64,000 nucleotides of DNA from an uncultured Muribaculaceae bacterium (GTDB lineage: Bacteria > Bacteroidota > Bacteroidia > Bacteroidales > Muribaculaceae), in NCBI GenBank assembly GCA_910578665.1, contig CAJTQU010000003.1, positions 84,424 through 148,423 of the forward strand, given 5' to 3'. The notes under the pieces are model-generated. The model made no database searches, was not told the DNA's origin, and saw only the letters and a program-made list of their open reading frames with translations. Made by a program: the position numbers and the translations under genes. Positions 1-7,169 of the stretch are shown here, piece by piece. Position 1 is the first letter of the stretch. Every line of letters begins with the position of its first letter.

Positions 1-68
1 TGCTGCGTCAGCGTGCGCGTGCCTCCGTAGATAGGGGGAGGTGTCTGGGAATTGTTGTAATAGTCCAT
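1..68 (-). CDS. N-terminus of an unidentified Pro-rich protein, cut by window edge
   Basis: A reading frame opens with ATG at 66-68 on the minus strand and runs off the left edge after 22 codons. The visible residues read MDYYNNSQTPPPIYGG and then TRTLTQ. A short, Tyr/Asn/Pro-rich start like this is common in small Bacteroidetes membrane proteins whose hydrophobic part follows a disordered head, but no such part is visible. The start lies 32 bases after the argS stop on the same strand with an A-rich stretch before it, so it is probably the next gene of that transcript. The product cannot be named. Confidence 0.5.
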   Translation of the reverse strand, partial: MDYYNNSQTPPPIYGGTRTLTQ

Positions 69-100
69 TGTTTCTTATTTTGATTTTACTGGTTGGCGGA

Positions 101-1897
101 TTACATGCGCTCCGGCATTTCTATACCGAGCAGCGCGGCGCTGTCACGCAGCGTGCGCGCCACTACGGCGGAAAGGAACAGGCGCGTGTCCCGCAGCGAC
201 TGGTTGTCTTCTTTAAGAATCGGACAGTCGTGGTAGAACTGGTTGTAGAGTTTTGCCAGATCATAACAGTAGTTGGCTATGAGTGCCGGCGAATAAGTAC
301 GTCCGGCCTCGGCCACTACCGAGGGCATGTCTGCCACACGCTGTATGAGGGCTATCTCCTTTTCATTGGGCGTGACCCCGCTAAAACCGGGAGCAGGAGC
401 ACCCTCTGCCAGAGGCTCCGCGCCGGCCTTTCTTAATAAGGAACGGATACGCGCGTAGGTATATTGCAGGAACGGGCCAGTATTGCCGTTGAAATCAATG
501 GACTCCTTGGGATTGAATAGCATATTTTTACGGGGGTCCACTTTCAGCAGGAAATACTTAAGAGCACCCAGGCCGATTTTACGGCATGTGTCGGCAGCTT
601 CGTCGGCCGGCATCTCAGCCAGTCGGTCTGCACTTGCCTCCGACGCATCAGCCACCATCGAGTCCATCAGGTCGTCGGCATCCACCACCGTGCCCTCGCG
701 GCTCTTCATCTTGCCCTCCGGCAGCTCGACCATGCCGTATGAGAAGTGCACCAGGTCTTTGCCCCACTTAAAGCCGAGGCGGTCAAGCAGCAGCGAAAGC
801 ACCTGGAAATGGTAGTTCTGCTCATTGCCCACTACATATATCATCTTGTCGATAGGATAGTCGCGGTAGCGTAGCTTGGCCGTGCCTATATCCTGCGTCA
901 TATACACCGAAGTACCGTCAGCACGCAGCAACAGCTTGTGGTCAAGCCCCTCGGCCGTAAGATCAGCCCACACGGAGCCATCCTCCTTGCGGTACATTTT
1001 GCCATCTTTCAGTCCGTTGAGCACCAGGTCCTTGCCCTCGAGATAAGTATCGCTTTCATAATAAATCTTGTCGAAATCGACACCCATGCGGCGATAAGTC
1101 TCGTCAAAACCATCGTATACCCATGAGTTCATGGTCTGCCACAACTGGCGCACACCGGGATCTCCGTTTTCCCAGCTGCGCAGCATTTCCCGAGCCTCTG
1201 CCATAAGCGGAGAGCGTTCGGCAGCCACTTTCTCGTCAACATTGTCGCGCGCCATGATCTCGGCCAGTTCCTGGCGGTAATGTTTGTCGAAAGCCACATA
1301 GAAGTCGCCTATCAGATGGTCGCCTTTCTTTCCGGAAGTCTCGGGAGTGACGCCGTTACCCCATTTCTGCCAGGCAAGCATCGATTTACAGATGTGTATA
1401 CCTCTGTCGTTCACTATATTGGTCTTGACCACGCGATAGCCGTTGGCTTTCAGTATCTGGGCCAGCGAATATCCAAGCAATATGTTGCGCACATGACCCA
1501 GATGCAGCGGCTTGTTGGTATTGGGTGAGGAATATTCCACCATGTACAGCGGTGATTCCGGAGTGGCGCGGCGCATGCCGTAATCGGCTGTGGCCGCTAT
1601 ATGGCCGAGCATGTCCAGCCAGTATGAAGGACGTATAGTGATATTCAGAAAGCCCTTGACAGCGTTAGTAGCCTCTACAGCCGGCTCATTTTCCACAAGC
1701 CACGCGCCTATCTCGGCAGCCGTGGCCTCCGGACTTTTGCGTGAAGCCTTAAGAAACGGGAAAACTACAACAGTCAGGTTGCCCTCAAATTCCTTTTTGG
1801 TGGCAGAAGGCACTATAGTTTCAGGAGCGAAATCAGCCCCGTAAAGCGCCTTTAGGGCATTGCTCACGCCCTGGGAAATAATCTGGTCTATCTTCAT
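101..1897 (-). CDS. argS: Arginyl-tRNA synthetase
   Basis: Class I synthetase that charges tRNA-Arg with arginine in the cytoplasm. The protein is 598 residues. It shows an N-terminal tRNA-recognition region, the HIGH-type motif HLGH at about residues 132-135 just after the SSPNTNKP stretch typical of ArgRS, a KMSKS-type motif written KMKSREG in the second half, and a C-terminal DALR-type anticodon-binding helix bundle. The frame is open 15 codons further upstream, but the family start is the internal ATG at 1895-1897 (MKIDQII), which I chose. Length and motifs are complete, so it should be functional. Confidence 0.97.
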   Translation of the reverse strand: MKIDQIISQGVSNALKALYGADFAPETIVPSATKKEFEGNLTVVVFPFLKASRKSPEATAAEIGAWLVENEPAVEATNAVKGFLNITIRPSYWLDMLGHIAATADYGMRRATPESPLYMVEYSSPNTNKPLHLGHVRNILLGYSLAQILKANGYRVVKTNIVNDRGIHICKSMLAWQKWGNGVTPETSGKKGDHLIGDFYVAFDKHYRQELAEIMARDNVDEKVAAERSPLMAEAREMLRSWENGDPGVRQLWQTMNSWVYDGFDETYRRMGVDFDKIYYESDTYLEGKDLVLNGLKDGKMYRKEDGSVWADLTAEGLDHKLLLRADGTSVYMTQDIGTAKLRYRDYPIDKMIYVVGNEQNYHFQVLSLLLDRLGFKWGKDLVHFSYGMVELPEGKMKSREGTVVDADDLMDSMVADASEASADRLAEMPADEAADTCRKIGLGALKYFLLKVDPRKNMLFNPKESIDFNGNTGPFLQYTYARIRSLLRKAGAEPLAEGAPAPGFSGVTPNEKEIALIQRVADMPSVVAEAGRTYSPALIANYCYDLAKLYNQFYHDCPILKEDNQSLRDTRLFLSAVVARTLRDSAALLGIEMPERM

Positions 1898-2084
1898 TGT
1901 TTCAATTGGTTCTCTACGAAGATTTTGTTTGGATTTAAACAACGTCCGGTCCGGTCAAAACATAGAAAACCGATGCCGGTAAAGCCTGCCGGTCCAGACG
2001 TCACGGACAGACATGCGAGACATGCCTACTTTAAAACAGTTTGAAATACAAGCCGGTTCAGTCCGGAAGAGAGAGGGGAACAAA
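1898..2084. other. Gap between argS and the GATE membrane gene
   Basis: This holds the argS leader and the 3' end of the upstream minus-strand unit. I see no gene. A weak -7 candidate on the minus strand (TATGTTTTG, with three instead of two spacer bases) lies about 60 bases before the argS start. Confidence 0.4.
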
Positions 2085-2121
2085 GTTACAAAATAAATCT
2101 GAGCCGGCCAAATCGGCCGGC
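2085..2121 (-). terminator. Terminator of the porin/GATE operon
   Basis: A 7-bp GC stem (GCCGGCC at 2103-2109 pairing with GGCCGGC at 2115-2121) is followed on the minus strand by an AT-rich tail. It sits just past the stop at 2148, which fits Rho-independent termination of the membrane-protein gene. Confidence 0.55.
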
Positions 2122-2147
2122 CCAGACTGTATGCGTTGCGTTAACCG

Positions 2148-3332
2148 TCAGAGTGCCAGGGAACAGAGCACAAACAGCCAATGGGCTACGATGGCCGCGC
2201 ACAGGCCGCCTATGGTGTGCGCCAGTATGGCTTTCGGCGTAAGCTCGCGGTAACCCATCGAGTCGAGCATGGCGGTGTGGGTGGAGAGATATCCGCTCCA
2301 GCACATGCCGATCGCGGTAAATACCGCTATGGCGTTGCCGTCAATCCATCCGGAATCGATAAACGAGGGTATAAGGCCGAGGGCCGCGCCCACGGCGCCG
2401 AGGGCCGTGATGGGGAACGCCACAAGGTGCGGATCATGGAAACCAAACAGCCATTCAAATATGAAATCAATTTTCTGGGCAAGTTTCGGCAGAAGCTCGA
2501 TACCCTCGTATTTCGCGCCGGTATAGGTGCCTGTGGCCGCGTCAGGGCCGAATGTGAGTATCATGACCAGGGTGGAGATTATCACCACGCCGGGAATGAT
2601 GGCTATGCCCACGTCGACACCAGTCTTGCCTCCATCCAGCAGAGAATTGAGTATGCGTATGAAGGTGGATTTTTCCTCCACTTTCTTTTCTTCCGCAACC
2701 GCGCCGTCATGCTCGACGGCATACTCGTGAGCATAATTCGGATATGCCTTTATCACAAAACGCTGCATGAGACGGGTGGAGATAATGCAGCCGCAGAAAG
2801 CGCCTACAAAGCCTACCACGGGGGCGAGGAAGAAGCCCTGCCCCACCATGAACACCATGACCAGCAGACCCATGCCGAACGCCGTTCCGAAGTTGGTGAG
2901 CGATATATACTGGAATTTCTTAAAGTATGCGGAGAAACGCTTGTCCTGCGACAGCGAGATTATGGCCGGATTGTCAGACAGAAATGTCATGACGGCACCA
3001 AGCGACGCCACGCCGGGCAGATTGAAGAGCGGCTTCATGAGCGGCTTTAGTATCTTTTCAAGCAGCGATACCACGCCGAACTCCACAAACAGACGCCCTA
3101 TGGCTCCGGTAATGACGCATATGGCCATCAGATAGAACACAGTGTTGAGCAACAGGTCGTGACCGGTGTGCATAATAGTGTTAAGCATCTGCGCCACCCC
3201 CATTTTCTGCCCTATGAGCCAAAACAACAGGAATACCGCCAGAAGGCATATGCATCCCGAAGGAACCGACGAAAAGAACCGGCCGCGTTGTTTACGGCCG
3301 TCGCCGGCCATACTTTTATCTTTATCAGCCAT
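2148..3332 (-). CDS. Nucleoside-recognition (GATE) domain membrane protein
   Basis: A 394-residue polytopic inner-membrane protein with about nine to ten hydrophobic segments. It resembles the spore-maturation SpmA/SpmB and YjiH-type GATE family, including the conserved FLSDNPAIISLSQD loop followed by a long gated pair of helices. The family is thought to move small solutes, but the substrate is unknown. It begins three bases after the porin stop, so it is surely co-transcribed with the porin. A porin plus an inner-membrane gate would be consistent with uptake or release of one small solute; that is inference. Confidence 0.75.
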   Translation of the reverse strand: MADKDKSMAGDGRKQRGRFFSSVPSGCICLLAVFLLFWLIGQKMGVAQMLNTIMHTGHDLLLNTVFYLMAICVITGAIGRLFVEFGVVSLLEKILKPLMKPLFNLPGVASLGAVMTFLSDNPAIISLSQDKRFSAYFKKFQYISLTNFGTAFGMGLLVMVFMVGQGFFLAPVVGFVGAFCGCIISTRLMQRFVIKAYPNYAHEYAVEHDGAVAEEKKVEEKSTFIRILNSLLDGGKTGVDVGIAIIPGVVIISTLVMILTFGPDAATGTYTGAKYEGIELLPKLAQKIDFIFEWLFGFHDPHLVAFPITALGAVGAALGLIPSFIDSGWIDGNAIAVFTAIGMCWSGYLSTHTAMLDSMGYRELTPKAILAHTIGGLCAAIVAHWLFVLCSLAL

Positions 3333-3335
3333 GGT

Positions 3336-4388
3336 TTATTTACGATAGAGTTTGAACAGGTTCATATCCCATGTAACGCCGCAAGAGAGGAACGTCGATT
3401 TGTTGTGCAGCAGGTCGCCGGCATTGGTGTTGCGGCCCCAGCCGTAGTAGCATCCGGCGTGCAGACGCAGCGAAGTGCGTTTTTTACGCAGAGGGAAAAA
3501 TTCCACAGCTCCGCCGGCCATCTTAAATTCCGTGCCCGGCAGCACGCACAGGTCGGCGGCCGTATTGGTGCGGTTTACATCGTAAGTCATTTTGGCATGT
3601 ATGCGCCAGTGGTCCGACGGGGCATAAGACAGATCGCCCATCACCGAACAGTCACGGAAAAGATAGGCCTGATGCGATGCCGCGCGGTTCATAAAGTCCA
3701 GCTGGAGTGTCACGGGACCCAGCTCAAACTGGTTGCCCAGCGCGATATAGGATATGTAGCGGCCCTTGGCATACTCGGCCAGGTTGACACTCCACAAAGA
3801 TGAATACAGGCCGTGGCGTCCGGCCCACATAAGATTATACGAATACATATTGCGGTTGCCCGGCGAATGGAACATGCTCTGGCTCACCTGGAACATGAGC
3901 TTGTCGGCAGGAGTGACATTGTAAGCCACCGAGGCTCCGAACTGGTAACAGGCTATATTCTGCGTAAACAGCGAATAGCTGTATACATCGGCCGGATTAA
4001 GGTCGTATTCGTATCCGCCGATGCCCACAATCTGCTTACCTGCCGAGAATTCAAAATTGTGTGTGGAGTAGGTAAGGTTGATCCAGTCGGTAGCATCAAA
4101 AAAGTTTCCGTCTACAACCGATTTGTTGAAACGCTGGCGCCATGCATATTTCAGACCGGGAACAATCTCGCCGTCCAGTTTCAGCATGAGATACTTGCCC
4201 TCGAATCCGGTATTAGCGTCATTAGTGTTGCCGTCATCCCAAAGTCCCTGCCAGTCAGCACGGGCCTTTACATCAACATTAAGAAGCTCTGTCTTAGAAT
4301 CTTGTGATACGGTAGATCCGGCTTCCTGGGCCGAAGCGATAGCCGCGGAACACAATAATGCTGCCGCAGCCAGGTAGATAGATTTCAT
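3336..4388 (-). CDS. Outer-membrane porin-like beta-barrel protein
   Basis: A 350-residue protein with a clear signal peptide (MKSIYLAAAALLCSAAIASA). The rest alternates polar and aromatic residues as in porin strands, for example segments around LKYAWRQRFNKS and HNFEFSAGKQIVG, and ends in an aromatic-containing strand. It looks like a phosphate-selective porin O/P-type barrel; substrate unknown. It is the first gene of a two-gene operon with the GATE protein. A strong promoter precedes it (4408-4439), giving a leader of about 13 bases. Confidence 0.75.
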   Translation of the reverse strand: MKSIYLAAAALLCSAAIASAQEAGSTVSQDSKTELLNVDVKARADWQGLWDDGNTNDANTGFEGKYLMLKLDGEIVPGLKYAWRQRFNKSVVDGNFFDATDWINLTYSTHNFEFSAGKQIVGIGGYEYDLNPADVYSYSLFTQNIACYQFGASVAYNVTPADKLMFQVSQSMFHSPGNRNMYSYNLMWAGRHGLYSSLWSVNLAEYAKGRYISYIALGNQFELGPVTLQLDFMNRAASHQAYLFRDCSVMGDLSYAPSDHWRIHAKMTYDVNRTNTAADLCVLPGTEFKMAGGAVEFFPLRKKRTSLRLHAGCYYGWGRNTNAGDLLHNKSTFLSCGVTWDMNLFKLYRK

Positions 4389-4407
4389 GATATTAGGTAT
4401 TTTGGTG

Positions 4408-4439
4408 CAAAGTTACACAAAGAGATTTAATGATGCAAA
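4408..4439 (-). promoter_or_regulatory. Promoter of the porin operon
   Basis: On the minus strand TTTG (4436-4439), exactly 20 bases, then TAACTTTG (4408-4415): a textbook Bacteroidetes promoter. Transcription should start near 4401. Confidence 0.8.
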
Positions 4440-4464
4440 AAAATCTTTAACAGACGTGAAATAT

Positions 4465-4496
4465 AACGGCCGGATACTCGCCTAAACGGCCGGATA
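4465..4496. repeat. Two 12-bp direct repeats, 20-bp period
   Basis: AACGGCCGGATA occurs at 4465-4476 and again at 4485-4496, start to start 20 bases, about two helical turns. The pair lies just upstream of the porin -33 element and between two divergent promoters, a good place for an activator or repressor site. Confidence 0.6.
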
Positions 4497-4620
4497 AACG
4501 CGTCATTTTTCAAGTATCATGCGTTAATTATTGTTAATCCTAGCAACTTCCCATAGTTCATATATCCCTGATTATATTGGCTATATCCCACAAACTTTTC
4601 TTATTTTCAAAGACCAATAC

Positions 4621-4650
4621 TTGTATACTTGATTATAATACTTAATTTTG
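4621..4650 (+). promoter_or_regulatory. Promoter of the lysis-like cassette
   Basis: TTG (4621-4623), 19 bases, TAATTTTG (4643-4650). Matches the Bacteroidetes consensus and lies 35 bases before the first ATG of the cassette. Confidence 0.75.
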
Positions 4651-4685
4651 CAACACAGATTTAATTATAAAACTTATTAATTACT

Positions 4686-5024
4686 ATGACTACGAAAGTG
4701 ACCAAATCTTCCGAAGAACCCAAAAGAGGCCGCGGACGGCCACGCAAACCAGAACATCTCAAAGCAAGATGCCGTAAAATATCATACAAGGCCGACATAA
4801 GCCACTGTATGGGAAACGACAGCGATATATGCGCCTCCTGCGTGCACCGTGCCATGTTCCGCATGTGGCTGCAACTCGACAACAGCAAGAGAGAGGGGGT
4901 GATACTGCTACCGCAACGCGCCCGTAGGCAAAGCTGTCGCAACCACATGGCCGTACAGGAATATTTCGACCTAATCGATGAAGAACGCAAAAAACTAAAG
5001 GACTATGAAAAACAAACTTTATAA
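4686..5024 (+). CDS. Small AT-hook, Cys-containing protein
   Basis: A 112-residue basic protein. Residues around 13-21 read RGRGRPRKP, a classic AT-hook that binds the minor groove of AT-rich DNA. After it come Cys residues spaced CRK...HCMG...CASCVHR, which could bind a metal, and a charged C-terminal helix. I do not recognise the rest. It is the first gene of a four-gene unit with its own promoter and terminator; its end overlaps the next gene by 20 bases in another frame. A regulatory role for the unit is a guess from the AT-hook. Confidence 0.7.
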   Translation: MTTKVTKSSEEPKRGRGRPRKPEHLKARCRKISYKADISHCMGNDSDICASCVHRAMFRMWLQLDNSKREGVILLPQRARRQSCRNHMAVQEYFDLIDEERKKLKDYEKQTL

Positions 5025-5517
5025 TTGCGAGAAGACCCCGGCCGGATGGACTGTGACAGCGGATTATGAGGCAGTCATAGACGATGTGCGCCACGGCGTG
5101 GCGCTGCTTAACCACAACTTCCGCAACACCACGGAGATGGACGATGACAATGACAGACATATGCCGCAGATATCATGGGACGACTCTGTAGACAAAATGC
5201 TGCTTACGCACTCCGTGCGGCACAAAGCGGCAGCCGTGATGCGCAAACTATCGGCCTGGCTCGCCACAGACGCGTCAGGCCCCACAGAAACGGGGTTCCG
5301 CTACGTCCTGCGCGGCAATATGTCCGACATAGCCGGAGTGGCAGGAGAAAGCATCGGACGCATTCTTGCCATGGAGCTTATGGCCGACAAACTTCAGAAT
5401 GCCGATGGCGCGGACAGCGGCCCCCTCTGCACAGCCTGCCGCAACTGCCGCGAATGGTCACAAACGCTGCTTAACGGCCTTAAAGAAATGTTCTCGCTGT
5501 CGGAAAACATAATATGA
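5005..5517 (+). CDS. Unknown protein of the lysis-like cassette
   Basis: A 170-residue soluble-looking protein, no signal peptide or membrane segment. I do not recognise the family. Visible features are an acidic stretch (EMDDDNDRH), a helical middle with the sequence FRYVLRGNMSDIAGVAGESIGRILAMELMADKL broken here only by its own length, which looks like a helix-turn-helix-type segment, and a Cys cluster CTACRNC near the end. The IAGVAGESIGRILA-like stretch resembles a recognition helix (ordinary HTH spacing), so it may be a DNA-binding protein. It overlaps both neighbours (20 bases before, ATGA after), so translation is probably coupled. Confidence 0.6.
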   Translation: MKNKLYNCEKTPAGWTVTADYEAVIDDVRHGVALLNHNFRNTTEMDDDNDRHMPQISWDDSVDKMLLTHSVRHKAAAVMRKLSAWLATDASGPTETGFRYVLRGNMSDIAGVAGESIGRILAMELMADKLQNADGADSGPLCTACRNCREWSQTLLNGLKEMFSLSENII

Positions 5518-5723
5518 CGGGAGAAAGTAAAACACAGCTCATATGCGCCTGCTGCATGGCGGCGCTCGGAGCCGGCCTGCTGATAGCCGGATTCACAGTG
5601 CCGCCGTCAGGCAAGATAGACTCGTCGGTGCTGGTAGCGTTCGGAGAGGTTATGACGTTTGTAGGCGCCCTGTTCGGGATCGATTACAGGGCACGAAATA
5701 AGAACAGAAACAAAAATTCATGA
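5514..5723 (+). CDS. Holin-like two-helix membrane protein
   Basis: A 69-residue protein with two hydrophobic helices (roughly residues 9-28 and 38-57) separated by a short PPSGKID turn and a basic tail (RARNKNRNKN). Size, topology and the position directly before an amidase are what one expects of a phage holin, which makes holes in the inner membrane so an endolysin can reach the wall. The stop of the previous gene and its ATG overlap as ATGA, and so do its own stop and the amidase start. Confidence 0.65.
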   Translation: MTGESKTQLICACCMAALGAGLLIAGFTVPPSGKIDSSVLVAFGEVMTFVGALFGIDYRARNKNRNKNS

Positions 5724-6139
5724 AAACTATGAGAAATATAGACAAAATCATCGTACACTGCTCGGCCACGCCCGAGGGAAAAACATACCGTGCCGCCGAC
5801 ATAGACGCATGGCACCGCAAACGCGGATTTAAAATGATAGGCTACCACTACGTGGTACTGTTGGACGGAAGCATGGAATGCGGCCGCCCCGAAAGCATGG
5901 TAGGAGCGCACTGCACCGGGCACAACGCCCGTTCGATCGGCGTTTGCTATATAGGCGGCCTCAAAGCCGACGGCAAGACATCGGCAGACACAAGGACAAA
6001 GGCTCAAAAAGAAGCCTTACGCGAACTGGTGCGCCGCCTGAAACGCAAATATCCGCGAGCCACCGTCCACGGCCATCGCGAATATGCGGCCAAAGCCTTC
6101 CCCTGCTTCAACGCGGCAGCCGAATATGCCGGCATCTGA
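5720..6139 (+). CDS. T7-lysozyme-type N-acetylmuramoyl-L-alanine amidase
   Basis: A 139-residue amidase_2 protein without signal peptide, the size of T7 lysozyme. The family cuts the bond between MurNAc and L-alanine using zinc. H13 in the VHCSAT motif, Y42 in GYHYVV and H119 in VHGHRE match T7 H17, Y46 and H122. The third T7 zinc ligand, C130 in KACP, is replaced: the motif here is KAFPCF, with Phe127 in that place and a Cys two residues later (C129). Activity therefore needs C129 to take over, or may be lost. It is the last gene of the cassette and ends just before a strong terminator. Confidence 0.85.
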   Translation: MKTMRNIDKIIVHCSATPEGKTYRAADIDAWHRKRGFKMIGYHYVVLLDGSMECGRPESMVGAHCTGHNARSIGVCYIGGLKADGKTSADTRTKAQKEALRELVRRLKRKYPRATVHGHREYAAKAFPCFNAAAEYAGI

Positions 6140-6160
6140 CATACGCCGGCCAGTAGCCAA

Positions 6161-6196
6161 ACACCCTGCAGAGGCCTTATTGCCTCTGCAGGGTGT
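6161..6196. terminator. Strong hairpin between convergent genes
   Basis: A perfect 15-bp stem: ACACCCTGCAGAGGC (6161-6175) and its complement (6182-6196) around a CTTATT loop. It lies between the amidase and the convergent lipoprotein gene and may serve both. Confidence 0.75.
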
Positions 6197-6221
6197 AATT
6201 CATAATTACGTCAGACAAGCA

Positions 6222-6830
6222 TCAATGCCGCGTCCATGGCTTGAACGTCTCCCCATATTCAGCCTCTTCCGCAGCCGTGAGCGGAATATACACGTCACGA
6301 CGGTAGGAATCCTGCGGATTTACAGCCTCCGGACTGAAATTGCCAGGCATCTCTTCCCAGCCGTAGTATACACGCACCGTCAGACGGTCATCAGTCACAG
6401 ACTCGATATAAAACAATTTGTCTGCTTTGTCGTCAAGACTCCACAGAGCATTTTCACGACCCAAAGTCACCCAGCCCGTAGACTGGTCAAAAGAATAGCT
6501 GTCAGTAATGTAATATGACGGACCGTCAGGCCAATGCATACCCACCGTCTCATAATAATGTCTGAATTCGTCCGGCATAAACAAAAATCCTTTATTCAGA
6601 CCACCACCGACCAAAAAATAAATATCGTCAGCAGCAACAGTGCCATCACCTTTCACAAAAGTGGTTTCTATGATCTTCCAGGTACGCCCCACAACTTTTT
6701 GCTGAAAATCCTCTTTAGTGATCGACACCACTTTTGCACCAGGAACATCAGGCTTGTCATCATCACTACAAGATACAAAACCGCATATAGCCAACATAGA
6801 CAGCCCGGCCAATAACATCTTCTTTCCCAT
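6222..6830 (-). CDS. SDDD-type lipoprotein, paralogue of 23503-24159
   Basis: A 202-residue lipoprotein: hydrophobic signal ending in GFVSC, then SDDDKPD. Acidic residues right after Ser+2 match the surface-export signal known for Bacteroides lipoproteins, so it is probably exposed on the outside. The mature part is unlike any family I know. It clearly resembles the product at 23503-24159: (S/T)KE(E/D)FQ(E/Q)KV.G near the start, GDGT, and FYIESVTDD.L followed by a YGWE motif near the end. A minus-strand TAGTTTTG lies upstream at 6882-6889. Function unknown. Confidence 0.8.
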   Translation of the reverse strand: MGKKMLLAGLSMLAICGFVSCSDDDKPDVPGAKVVSITKEDFQQKVVGRTWKIIETTFVKGDGTVAADDIYFLVGGGLNKGFLFMPDEFRHYYETVGMHWPDGPSYYITDSYSFDQSTGWVTLGRENALWSLDDKADKLFYIESVTDDRLTVRVYYGWEEMPGNFSPEAVNPQDSYRRDVYIPLTAAEEAEYGETFKPWTRH

Positions 6831-6881
6831 GATTATAAATTTTAAGGGTTAGTATTTATTTTCTTCCGGATTTAAAAGATG

Positions 6882-6889
6882 CAAAACTA
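6882..6889 (-). promoter_or_regulatory. Promoter -7 element of the lipoprotein
   Basis: TAGTTTTG on the minus strand fits TAnnTTTG; no good -33 element at the usual distance. It is about 52 bases before the start codon. Confidence 0.5.
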
Positions 6890-7118
6890 TACAGCACACA
6901 AACATTCATATAACACATTAATATTTCTGGCAGTAATGTAAAAGATAAATGTTTTTTTGCAAATAATAAATCTTTTAAAGTTATGTAGGCCTCAAATTTA
7001 CCACAAAAAAAACAAATTGTGCAAATTTCATAACGATGAATTTACAGATTATGCTATAAAACATATAAAAATCATCCATACAAAACGAGAGTGCCATACA
7101 CTCTTAGCCACGGATTAT
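6890..7118. other. AT-rich gap upstream of polA
   Basis: Very AT-rich. The polA frame stays open back to 6957, but that stretch has no sensible protein composition and lies upstream of the polA promoter, so I treat it as noncoding. Confidence 0.6.
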
Positions 7119-7149
7119 TTTGCTGATAAACTTATATTGAGTAATTTTG
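7119..7149 (+). promoter_or_regulatory. Promoter of polA
   Basis: TTTG (7119-7122), 19 bases, TAATTTTG (7142-7149). It fixes the transcript start near 7156 and so rules out starts upstream. Confidence 0.8.
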
Positions 7150-7169
7150 TTGGCGTTAATAAAGACCAT

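Noticed and set aside
2181..3050. 289-codon plus-strand frame opposite the GATE gene
   Set aside because: It is the reverse shadow of a well-supported gene and its translation is rich in Arg, Gly and His without any motif. Similar shadows opposite argS, rel, tolC and the DUF922-like gene were dropped for the same reason.
6957..7169. N-terminal extension of the polA frame by 71 codons
   Set aside because: The DNA is AT-rich intergenic sequence, the translation has no family match, and a consensus promoter lies inside it just before the true start.
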